NCBI RefSeq assembly: GCF_000218545.1
Contig: NC_015671.1
Span: forward strand, 868,001 to 932,000
Reading direction: 5' to 3'
DNA length: 64,000 bases
DNA from: Cellulomonas gilvus ATCC 13127
Lineage (GTDB): Bacteria > Actinomycetota > Actinomycetes > Actinomycetales > Cellulomonadaceae
Made by a program: the position numbers and the translations under genes. Below are positions 1 through 6,436 of the stretch, piece by piece. Each line of letters opens with the position of its first letter. Positions within the stretch are counted from its first letter, which is position 1. The notes beneath the pieces are model-generated. The model had not been told where the DNA came from and made no database searches. It saw nothing but the letters and a program-made list of their open reading frames with translations.

Positions 1-255
1 CGCGATCGCCTCGCGGAGCGCGGGCAGGCCCGCGGCAGGCGTGTACCGGTGGTTGACGGGGTCGAGGCACGCGGCGACCGCGGAGTCGACGATCGCCTGC
101 GGGGTCGGGAAGTCCGGCTCGCCCGCCCCGAACCCGATGACGGGCCGGCCGGCCGCCTTGAGGGCCTTCGCCTTCCCGTCGACGGCGAGGGTGGCCGACT
201 CGGCGATGGCGGCGAGGCGGCGGGAGACACGGGGGCGCGACGTCTGCTGGCTCAC
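1..255 (-). CDS. PLP-dependent aminotransferase, N-terminal part (truncated by window edge)
   Basis: The reverse strand from a GTG at 255 reads [20 protein letters not shown] and then a stretch containing [12 protein letters not shown] and [18 protein letters not shown]. The [10 protein letters not shown] segment and the [13 protein letters not shown] segment are the N-terminal signatures of fold-type I class I aminotransferases of the aspartate/aromatic type. About 85 residues are visible; the lysine that binds PLP lies outside the window. A PLP aminotransferase (often annotated aspC) sits at this place, divergent from tRNA-Trp-secE-nusG, in many actinobacteria. The exact substrate cannot be judged from this fragment. 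Confidence 0.85.
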   Translation of the reverse strand, partial: MSQQTSRPRVSRRLAAIAESATLAVDGKAKALKAAGRPVIGFGAGEPDFPTPQAIVDSAVAACLDPVNHRYTPAAGLPALREAIA

Positions 256-329
256 CGGGCCATAGTGGCAGAGGTCACGCCGTGCGGGTGCCGCGATCCC
301 ACGCCGTCCGGCTCGGCGGCACGGGCGGG

Positions 330-359
330 TTCGACCCTGGGCGCGACGTCCCGTACAGT
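330..359 (+). promoter_or_regulatory. Putative promoter of tRNA-Trp/secE/nusG
   Basis: A TTCGAC (-35-like) hexamer at 330-335 is followed after 18 bp by TACAGT (-10-like) at 354-359. Transcription would start near 366, about 87 nt before the tRNA. This is a visual match to the housekeeping consensus only. Confidence 0.45.
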
Positions 360-452
360 GGTCCACCGGCGGTTGACGTTCGCCAAGATGACCTGTGCCC
401 GCAGCGCCTCACGGCGGCGGGCGGGGGATCCTTGGCGGGCACCGATCGTCGT

Positions 453-525
453 AGGGCAGTGGCGCAAGTGGTAGCGCAGCGGTCTCCAAAACCGCAGGTT
501 GCAGGTTCGAGTCCTGTCTGCCCTG
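453..525 (+). tRNA. tRNA-Trp (anticodon CCA)
   Basis: A full cloverleaf can be folded by eye. The acceptor AGGGCAG (453-459) pairs with CTGCCCT (518-524), with discriminator G525. The D-stem is GCGC (462-465) with GCGC (474-477). The anticodon stem is GCGGT (479-483) with ACCGC (491-495), around the loop CTCCAAA with anticodon CCA at 486-488. The T-stem is GCAGG/CCTGT around TTCGAGT. CCA is not encoded. A tRNA-Trp directly before secE is the usual actinobacterial arrangement. Confidence 0.97.
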
Positions 526-592
526 CGCAGTTCCGTGTTCCCGGATCGTCTGGTCCGGCCTTCCATGTACCGACGAGACGCAGAGGCATGAC

Positions 593-889
593 GTGAGCGA
601 AACAGCAGCCTCCGCGGCGTCCGGCGCCGAGGACTCGGCTCCGCGCACGTCCGCGCCGAAGGCCTCGGGCACGCCCGCTCGACCGGGTGAGCGCCGCGGG
701 CTGTTCGCGCGCATCGCGCTGTTCGTCCGTCAGGTCGTCGCGGAGCTCAAGAAGGTCGTGCGGCCGACCAGGTCCGACCTCGTCACCTACACGAGCGTCG
801 TGCTGGTGTTCGTCGCCGTGGTCATGGCGTTCGTCACCGTGCTCGACCTCGGCCTCGGCAAGGTCACCTTCTGGGTCTTCGGGGGCTGA
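593..889 (+). CDS. secE: Preprotein translocase subunit SecE
   Basis: Small integral membrane subunit of the SecYEG protein-export channel. The 98-residue product has a Ser/Ala/Pro-rich N-terminal tail, then the amphipathic helix conserved in SecE (FVRQVVAELKKVVRPTRSDL), then one transmembrane helix (about residues 67-90, YTSVVLVFVAVVMAFVTVLD). The GTG start at 593 is the only start that keeps the usual length for the single-helix form. It lies 68 nt after tRNA-Trp and 72 nt before nusG, the standard secE-nusG pair. Confidence 0.95.
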   Translation: MSETAASAASGAEDSAPRTSAPKASGTPARPGERRGLFARIALFVRQVVAELKKVVRPTRSDLVTYTSVVLVFVAVVMAFVTVLDLGLGKVTFWVFGG

Positions 890-961
890 CCCCTCGGGGC
901 CGTCGTCGGCCCGCCGCTCGCCCGTACCGGGCCGCCCCATCGTCGAAGAAAGCAGGATCGC

Positions 962-1780
962 GTGTCGCACGAGTCGTCTGAGCCCACGTCGGCCGAGCTC
1001 GAGCTCGAGGACGCCCTCGAGTCGGTCGAAGGCGTCGAGGCGTCCGTCGACGAGCCCGCCGACACCGACGAGGCCGCGCCTGCCGCGGACGAGGCCGCGC
1101 CCGTCGCGTCCGACGAGGCACCGGAGTCCGACGAGGCCGATGAGGCCTCGGCCGAGGACGCGGACGAGATCGACCCCGACGAGGACCCCGTCGCGGCGTT
1201 CAAGTCGAAGCTGCGCAGCCTGCCGGGCGACTGGTTCGTCATCCACTCCTACGCGGGTTACGAGAACCGCGTGAAGGCGAACCTCGAGAACCGCACGCAG
1301 AGCCTCAACATGGAGGACTTCATCTACCAGGTGGAGGTCCCCATGGAGGAGGTCGTCGAGATCAAGAACGCGCAGCGCAAGGTCGTCAAGCGCGTGCGCA
1401 TCCCCGGCTACGTCCTGGTCCGCATGGACCTGACCGACGAGTCGTGGGGTGCCGTGCGGCACACGCCCGGCGTGACGGGCTTCGTCGGCCACACGCACCA
1501 GCCGGTGCCGCTGACGCTCGACGAGGTGTTCTCGATGCTCGCCCCGACGCTCGAGGTCAAGTCGGCGTCCGCGCCGGCCGCCGCGGCCAAGGCCGCCGCG
1601 AAGATCCAGGTGGACTTCACGGTCGGCGAGTCGGTCACCGTCACCGACGGCCCCTTCGACACGCTGCCCGCCACGATCTCGGAGATCAACGCGGAGAACC
1701 AGAAGCTCAAGGTGCTCGTCTCCATCTTCGGCCGGGAGACCCCGGTCGAGCTGTCGTTCAGCCAGGTCGCCAAGATCTGA
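962..1780 (+). CDS. nusG: Transcription termination/antitermination protein NusG
   Basis: NusG binds RNA polymerase and modulates elongation, pausing and Rho termination. The C-terminal two thirds is a standard NusG: the NGN domain starts at [20 protein letters not shown], and the KOW domain begins near [19 protein letters not shown] and ends SFSQVAKI. The GTG start at 962 gives 272 residues with an N-terminal extension of about 80 residues made almost only of Asp, Glu, Ala, Ser and Val. Such acidic extensions occur in actinobacterial NusG. A later start would remove the tail but nothing supports one. Confidence 0.96.
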   Translation: MSHESSEPTSAELELEDALESVEGVEASVDEPADTDEAAPAADEAAPVASDEAPESDEADEASAEDADEIDPDEDPVAAFKSKLRSLPGDWFVIHSYAGYENRVKANLENRTQSLNMEDFIYQVEVPMEEVVEIKNAQRKVVKRVRIPGYVLVRMDLTDESWGAVRHTPGVTGFVGHTHQPVPLTLDEVFSMLAPTLEVKSASAPAAAAKAAAKIQVDFTVGESVTVTDGPFDTLPATISEINAENQKLKVLVSIFGRETPVELSFSQVAKI

Positions 1781-1875
1781 CGGCACGGCATCGCGGGCGG
1801 CGCCGGTCGGCGTCGCCCACTGCAACCGGGTCATCGCCCACGGCGTAGGCCCACGAGAAGGAAAGGGACGGCGTC

Positions 1876-2307
1876 ATGCCCCCCAAGAAGAAGGTCACCG
1901 GCCTCATCAAGCTCCAGATCAACGCCGGTGCGGCCACGCCCGCCCCGCCGATCGGCCCCGCGCTCGGTCAGCACGGCGTGAACATCATGGAGTTCTGCAA
2001 GGCGTACAACGCGGCGACCGAGTCGCAGCGCGGCAACGTCATCCCCGTCGAGATCACCGTGTACGAGGACCGCTCGTTCACGTTCATCACGAAGACGCCG
2101 CCGGCCGCCGAGCTCATCAAGAAGGCCGCGGGCGTCGCCAAGGGCTCGTCCACGCCGCACACGGTCAAGGTCGCCACCCTGACCCGTGCGCAGGTCCGTG
2201 AGATCGCGAGCACCAAGCTCGAGGAGCTCAACGCGAACGACCTCGAGGCCGCCGAGAAGACCATCGCGGGCACCGCTCGCTCGATGGGCATCACGGTCGA
2301 GGGCTGA
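1876..2307 (+). CDS. rplK: 50S ribosomal protein L11
   Basis: Component of the GTPase-associated centre of the large subunit, binding 23S rRNA near the L10-L12 stalk. The 143-residue product shows the N-terminal [22 protein letters not shown] motif region and the RNA-binding C-terminal domain ending [18 protein letters not shown]. The ATG start follows GAAGGAAAGGGA. It is followed by rplA in the usual L11-L1 pair. Confidence 0.97.
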   Translation: MPPKKKVTGLIKLQINAGAATPAPPIGPALGQHGVNIMEFCKAYNAATESQRGNVIPVEITVYEDRSFTFITKTPPAAELIKKAAGVAKGSSTPHTVKVATLTRAQVREIASTKLEELNANDLEAAEKTIAGTARSMGITVEG

Positions 2308-2438
2308 CCGCACGGTCACCCCGGCCGGTCGGAGACGACCGGCACCCTCCCCCCGGGCGACCTGCCCGGTGGGGACCCCAGTGGCAGGGCCGTGTGCGGC
2401 CCATGACGACCACGACTGCTGACAAGGAGAACAAGCAG

Positions 2439-3158
2439 ATGGCGAAGCACAGCAAGGCGTACCGCGCCGCCGCCGAGAAGATCGAGGACGGCAAGCTCTA
2501 CGCGCCGCTCGAGGCCGTCCGCCTCGCGCAGGCCACCTCGACGACGAAGTACGACGCGACCGTCGAGATCGCCTTCCGCCTCGGGGTGGACCCCCGCAAG
2601 GCCGACCAGATGGTCCGTGGCACGGTCAACCTGCCCCACGGCACGGGCAAGACCGCCCGCGTGATCGTCTTCGCGACGGGTGAGCGTGCCGAGCAGGCCC
2701 GCGCGGCCGGCGCCGACGAGGTCGGTGGCGACGAGCTGATCGAGAAGGTCGCGGCCGGTTACACCGACTTCGACTCCGCGGTCGCGACCCCTGACCTCAT
2801 GGGCAAGGTCGGTCGACTCGGCAAGGTGCTGGGCCCGCGTGGTCTGATGCCGAACCCGAAGACCGGCACCGTGACGATGGACGTGGCCAAGGCCGTCGCC
2901 GACATCAAGGGCGGCAAGATCGAGTTCCGCGTCGACCGTCACGCGAACCTGCACTTCATCATCGGCAAGACGTCGTTCTCCGACGTCCAGCTGGTGGAGA
3001 ACTACGCCGCCGCGCTCGACGAGATCCTGCGTCTCAAGCCGTCCGCGTCGAAGGGCCGCTACATCACCAAGGCGACCATCTCGACCACGAACGGCCCGGG
3101 CATCGCGCTCGACCAGAACAAGACGCGCAACCTGACGTCGGAGGACGAGGCGGCCTGA
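2439..3158 (+). CDS. rplA: 50S ribosomal protein L1
   Basis: Forms the L1 stalk that helps release deacylated tRNA from the E site; in many bacteria it also represses its own mRNA. The 239-residue product begins [15 protein letters not shown] and contains the L1 signature [19 protein letters not shown]. An upstream in-frame ATG exists, but the ATG at 2439 is preceded by AAGGAG (2424-2429) at ideal spacing and matches the family N-terminus. Last gene of this block before the hairpin at 3198-3231. Confidence 0.97.
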   Translation: MAKHSKAYRAAAEKIEDGKLYAPLEAVRLAQATSTTKYDATVEIAFRLGVDPRKADQMVRGTVNLPHGTGKTARVIVFATGERAEQARAAGADEVGGDELIEKVAAGYTDFDSAVATPDLMGKVGRLGKVLGPRGLMPNPKTGTVTMDVAKAVADIKGGKIEFRVDRHANLHFIIGKTSFSDVQLVENYAAALDEILRLKPSASKGRYITKATISTTNGPGIALDQNKTRNLTSEDEAA

Positions 3159-3197
3159 GCCACCTCGCCCCCGGCTCGTCCTGAGCCCGCGTCGAAC

Positions 3198-3231
3198 GAA
3201 GGCCCGGCCCCGCGAGGGGGACCGGGCCTTC
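3198..3231. terminator. Bidirectional terminator hairpin between rplA and the convergent protease gene
   Basis: GAAGGCCCGG (3198-3207) pairs with CCGGGCCTTC (3222-3231). On the - strand the flank supplies short U-runs. It lies between two converging genes, 40 nt after the rplA stop and 14 nt from the protease stop. Confidence 0.8.
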
Positions 3232-3244
3232 GTCGTGCGGTCCG

Positions 3245-5014
3245 TCAGACGCGGCCGGTGCCGCGTCCGCGTCGCTGCGCGGCCTGCCACGCCGCCGCGG
3301 CGCGACGCCGGACGTCCCTGCTCGCCGCGAGGTACGCCGCTCGGTAGGCCGCCTGGTACGCCGCCGCGTAGGCAGCCCGTGCTGCGGCCACCGCGGTGGA
3401 TCGTGTGCTCATGCCCATGCCTGCGCGCACGCCCGCGACGTACGCGCCCCGGAGCGCGCGGCTCCCCGCTGCGCTCGCCGAGCCCGCATGCCCGCTGAAC
3501 GCCCCGCCGGACGCCCCGCTGAACGCCCCGCCGGACGCTCCGGTGAAGGGCTCCGTGAACGGTTCGGTGAAGGGTTCGGTGAACGGGTTCGCGCCGAGTG
3601 CTTCGGTGAACGGCTCCGTGAACGGTTCGGTGAACGGCTCCGTGAACGGCTCGGTGAAGGGTTCGGTGAACGGGTTCGCGCCGAGTGCTTCGGTGAACGG
3701 CTCCGTGAACGGTTCGGTGAACGGCTCCGTGAAGGGTTCGGTGAACGGCTCCGTGAACGGCTCGGTGAAGGGTTCGGTGAACGGGTTCGCGCCGAGCGCC
3801 TCGGTGAACGGCTCCGTGAACGGCTCCGTGAAGGGCTCGGTGAACGGTTCGGTGAAGGGCTCGGTGAACGGCTGCGCCGAGGTCCTGCCGGCTGCTGCTG
3901 ACCGGGGCGCCCCCTGCGCGTCCCGGTCAGCAGCGCGGCCCGCAGGCCTGGTCGGCGCGGTACCGCTGCGGCCACCCGCCCACCCCCAGGGGGTGGTGGT
4001 CGGCGCACCCGGTCGGGGCCGCTCGGTGGCCACCGCGACGCCGAGCATGCCGAGCACGGCGCCGATGGGGCTCGCCACGGAGAAGCTGCCGTCGTCCTCG
4101 CCGGCCCACAGCAGGCCGACCACGGCGCCGTCCTCGTCGACCAGGACGGAGCCCGAGTCGCCGCCCGCGGAGAACCGCTCGACGCCGTCCGCGGGCTCGA
4201 CCCGGATCTGGTCGCGCAACGTGCGCCACCCGACGCCGGGCCCGAAGTCGACGGACGTCGTGTAGTCGGTGGACACCACGGTCCCGACCGTGACGCCGGT
4301 CGTGCGCCCGGACTTGCGCACCCGCGCGCCCTCGCGGGCCTCGGCGGCGCCGCTCACGGGGCCGATGCCGACGATCCCGGGCACCCATGCCGCTCCGGGT
4401 GCGAGCGCTACGACGGCGGCGTCCACCCGGTCGGTCAGGGCACCGCGCACGAGCGCGCCGAACCGGTCGCGGGGCGTGCCGTCGTCGGCGATCGCGGGCT
4501 GGATCCAGCTGCTGCCGGGGTCCTCGAGGCCGTCGCCGGCGGCGACGTGCCAGTTCGTGAGCGCGAACGCACGGCCGGTGTGCCGCTCGCGCACGACGAC
4601 GCCGAGCGTGCCGTTGACGCTGCGCAGCGACGCCGCGCCGTCCACGGGTACGGTCACGGCGTCCGCCGGGCCGATGCTGATGCCGCCCGCCAGCGGCCGC
4701 ACGCGCGACGTGTGCAGGTCGGGCGCCTCGGAGCGGTCCGTCGCGAGCGGGGAGACGCGGCGTTCGACGACGTCGGTGAGGACGCCGTCGATCGTCGGGG
4801 GGATGCGCTCGTCGTCGGCGAGCTCGTCGGTGGCCCGTTTGTGCGCGACGTGCACGACGATCGCCTGGTGCCCGGTGGGCGAGCCGCCCGACCACTTCTC
4901 GGCGATGTCGACGCCGATCACGCCGGCCCGCGCCAGCAGGAGGTCCTCGACCCCGCGCTTCGTCGGGCGGATGCGCTCGCGCTCGTCGGCGCCGGTCGGG
5001 TGCTGATCGCTCAT
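3245..5014 (-). CDS. Trypsin-like serine peptidase with a C-terminal PFTE tetrapeptide-repeat tail
   Basis: The 589-residue protein has no signal peptide or membrane helix, so it is probably cytoplasmic unless exported by another route. Residues about 10-375 form a chymotrypsin-fold S1-type peptidase: NWHVAAGD gives the catalytic His156, RVDAAVVAL the likely Asp198, and FSAGGDSGSV the nucleophile Ser287. Residues 382-492 are 24 copies of PFTE (the last is PFTG) in blocks of 6, 8, 6 and 4 separated by three ALGAN spacers. Then come two copies of ASGGAFSG and a basic, Ala/Tyr/Arg-rich helical tail (AAYAAAYQAAYRAAYLAA) ending in Arg-rich sequence. The ATG at 5014 has GAGGAG at 5024-5029. It is divergent from the sigma factor/CHAT operon 283 bp away, which suggests shared function. 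The peptidase call is firm; substrate and role are unknown. Confidence 0.85.
   Translation of the reverse strand: MSDQHPTGADERERIRPTKRGVEDLLLARAGVIGVDIAEKWSGGSPTGHQAIVVHVAHKRATDELADDERIPPTIDGVLTDVVERRVSPLATDRSEAPDLHTSRVRPLAGGISIGPADAVTVPVDGAASLRSVNGTLGVVVRERHTGRAFALTNWHVAAGDGLEDPGSSWIQPAIADDGTPRDRFGALVRGALTDRVDAAVVALAPGAAWVPGIVGIGPVSGAAEAREGARVRKSGRTTGVTVGTVVSTDYTTSVDFGPGVGWRTLRDQIRVEPADGVERFSAGGDSGSVLVDEDGAVVGLLWAGEDDGSFSVASPIGAVLGMLGVAVATERPRPGAPTTTPWGWAGGRSGTAPTRPAGRAADRDAQGAPRSAAAGRTSAQPFTEPFTEPFTEPFTEPFTEPFTEALGANPFTEPFTEPFTEPFTEPFTEPFTEPFTEPFTEALGANPFTEPFTEPFTEPFTEPFTEPFTEALGANPFTEPFTEPFTEPFTGASGGAFSGASGGAFSGHAGSASAAGSRALRGAYVAGVRAGMGMSTRSTAVAAARAAYAAAYQAAYRAAYLAASRDVRRRAAAAWQAAQRRGRGTGRV
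3539..3871 (-). repeat. 12-bp-period tandem repeat encoding (PFTE)n with ALGAN spacers
   Basis: 333 bp, in frame with the peptidase gene. Counting units of the type CCGTTCACCGAG on the coding strand gives 24 units in groups of 6, 8, 6 and 4 (N- to C-terminal). The 15-bp spacers encode ALGAN. Units differ mainly at third codon positions, and the spacers are almost identical, so the array grew both by single units and by duplication of whole unit-plus-spacer blocks. It is not a CRISPR array. Confidence 0.95.
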
Positions 5015-5223
5015 CGGTGGGTGCTCCTCGTGCGTGGGAACCGTCGTCCGGGGCTGGACCGCTCGTCAGGAGCGGCCGGTGGCCGTGCTGATACGTCGCG
5101 CCGCAGGCCGGCGCACATTCACCCCGACGGGTGATTTGTGATGCGCACGGGGACCGCGGCGTATCTGGCACCGTCGAGGTCGTTCCTTGCGCACGTGCAC
5201 GACCGGGGGATCGCATGACCACC

Positions 5224-5253
5224 TTGTCGTGTTTGTCCAGGCCGTCCTAGTGT
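5224..5253 (+). promoter_or_regulatory. Putative promoter of the sigma factor/CHAT operon
   Basis: TTGTCG at 5224-5229 and TAGTGT at 5248-5253 are separated by 18 bp. Transcription would start near 5260, leaving a short leader before the ATG at 5297 with GAGGGG upstream. Whether the adjacent sigma factor itself reads this promoter cannot be told. Confidence 0.45.
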
Positions 5254-5296
5254 GACGAGGCGGCCGCCCGACGAGGCCAGGCGAGTGAGGGGCCAG

Positions 5297-5929
5297 ATGA
5301 TGAGTGACGACCTGGTGGAGCCGGTGGACACCGCGCTCCGAGGCCAGGGGGAGGGGCTCGCCGACCAGGCGGCCCGGGCCGTGATCGCGTACCGCGAGGG
5401 CGACAGCGCACCCATGGCCGCCCTGGTGCAGGTGATGACCCCCCTGCTCTGGCACACCGTGCGCGCCCAGGGTGCGGACGTGGAGACCGCGCAGGACGTG
5501 GTGCAGAGCGTCTGGCTGTCCCTCGTCCGGGAGATCGAGACGATCCGTGATCCGCGCGCGACGCTGCAGTGGACGCTCGTGACCGCGAAGCGCGCCGCGT
5601 GGCGTGCGGTGCGGCGTGCGCGGGACGAGCAGGCGCGCACGGACGGCGACGAGGCGGCGACGCTGTGGCTCGCCGCGCCGGCCGACCAGCTGCCCGAGCA
5701 GCAGGCGGTGCGCGACGAGCGGGACCGCGTCCTGTGGGAGCACGTGCGCTCGCTCCCCGAGCGGTGCCGCCGGCTGCTGGGCCTGGTCGCGCTCGTGGAC
5801 CGGCCGGACTACACCGTGGTGTCGCAGGCGCTGGGCATGCCGGTCGGGAGCATCGGGCCGACCCGTGGCCGGTGCCTGGCGAAGCTGCGGGTCTCGTTGT
5901 CCTCCGATCCCACCTGGAGCCTGTCATGA
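5297..5929 (+). CDS. ECF-like RNA polymerase sigma factor
   Basis: Directs RNA polymerase to a specific promoter set. The 210-residue product has a sigma-2 region (about residues 30-95, with DVETAQDVVQSVWLSLVREI and LQWTLVTAKRAAWRAVRRAR) and a sigma-4 helix-turn-helix near the C-terminus (LPERCRRLLGL followed by YTVVSQALGMPVGSIGPTRG). Sigma-1 and sigma-3 regions are absent, as in ECF/group 4 factors. The preferred start is the tandem ATG at 5297/5300 after GAGGGG; a GTG at 5252 would overlap the likely -10. Its stop overlaps the start of the next gene (ATGA), so the genes are translationally coupled. No classical membrane anti-sigma factor is visible; the next two genes take that position. 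Confidence 0.85.
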   Translation: MMSDDLVEPVDTALRGQGEGLADQAARAVIAYREGDSAPMAALVQVMTPLLWHTVRAQGADVETAQDVVQSVWLSLVREIETIRDPRATLQWTLVTAKRAAWRAVRRARDEQARTDGDEAATLWLAAPADQLPEQQAVRDERDRVLWEHVRSLPERCRRLLGLVALVDRPDYTVVSQALGMPVGSIGPTRGRCLAKLRVSLSSDPTWSLS

Positions 5930-6429
5930 CTCCCGACGACGCCACGCTGTCCCTGGTCGCGGCCGCCCCGGTCGACGAGCTCGACGTGGAGATGCTCGGT
6001 CGCCTGGCCGAGCTCGTGAACGCCGCCGACCCCGTGCCGGACGGGCTCGTGGACCGCATCGGCATGGCGCTCACGATCGAGGCGCTGCACGCCGAGCTCG
6101 CGGAGCTGCGGCTCGTCGGCGAGCCCGCGCTCGCGGTCCGGGCCGACGAGACCAGCATCGAGGCGGGGACGATCACGTTCACGACCGACGTGCTGACGGT
6201 CATGATCTCGGTCCACCACGAGAACGACCGCGTCCGCATCGACGGGTGGGCGGCCCCGGCTGGTGAGCTCGCGGTCGAGCTGCACCAGACGGGCAGCGTC
6301 ACGACGACCCGCTCCGACTCCGACGGGCGCTTCGCGTTCGTCGAGATCGGGCGCGGCCCCGCGCGCCTCGTGCTGCGCCGGCCGGAGGAGCCGAGCATGC
6401 CCGTCGTGACGCCGCAGATCGAGCTCTAG
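5926..6429 (+). CDS. Unknown small protein with C-terminal carboxypeptidase-regulatory-like beta-sandwich
   Basis: The 167-residue product starts at ATG 5926, overlapping the sigma factor stop by 4 nt. Residues about 1-60 are acidic and helical (DELDVEMLGRLAELVNAADP), typical of a short docking or anti-sigma-like segment but with no recognisable zinc motif. Residues about 75-160 are beta-rich (FTTDVLTVMISVHHENDRVRI, then TTTRSDSDGRFAFVEIGRGPARLVLRR), resembling the CarboxypepD_reg fold by its SDSDGRFxFxxI pattern. No signal peptide. By position it may regulate the sigma factor or link it to the CHAT protein; that is inference. Confidence 0.65.
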   Translation: MTPDDATLSLVAAAPVDELDVEMLGRLAELVNAADPVPDGLVDRIGMALTIEALHAELAELRLVGEPALAVRADETSIEAGTITFTTDVLTVMISVHHENDRVRIDGWAAPAGELAVELHQTGSVTTTRSDSDGRFAFVEIGRGPARLVLRRPEEPSMPVVTPQIEL

Positions 6430-6436
6430 TCGCGCC

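Noticed and set aside
453-525. tRNA-Trp as an integration site
   Set aside because: No direct repeat of the tRNA 3' end was noticed downstream and no integrase is nearby.
275-1834. Long - strand frame opposite secE and nusG
   Set aside because: Low-complexity Arg/Gly/Leu/Asp sequence with no motif; typical shadow of GC-rich codon bias antisense to clear genes.
3539-3871. CRISPR-like array
   Set aside because: The period is 12 bp, the ALGAN segments are near-identical and not unique spacers, and the array is in frame in a protease gene.
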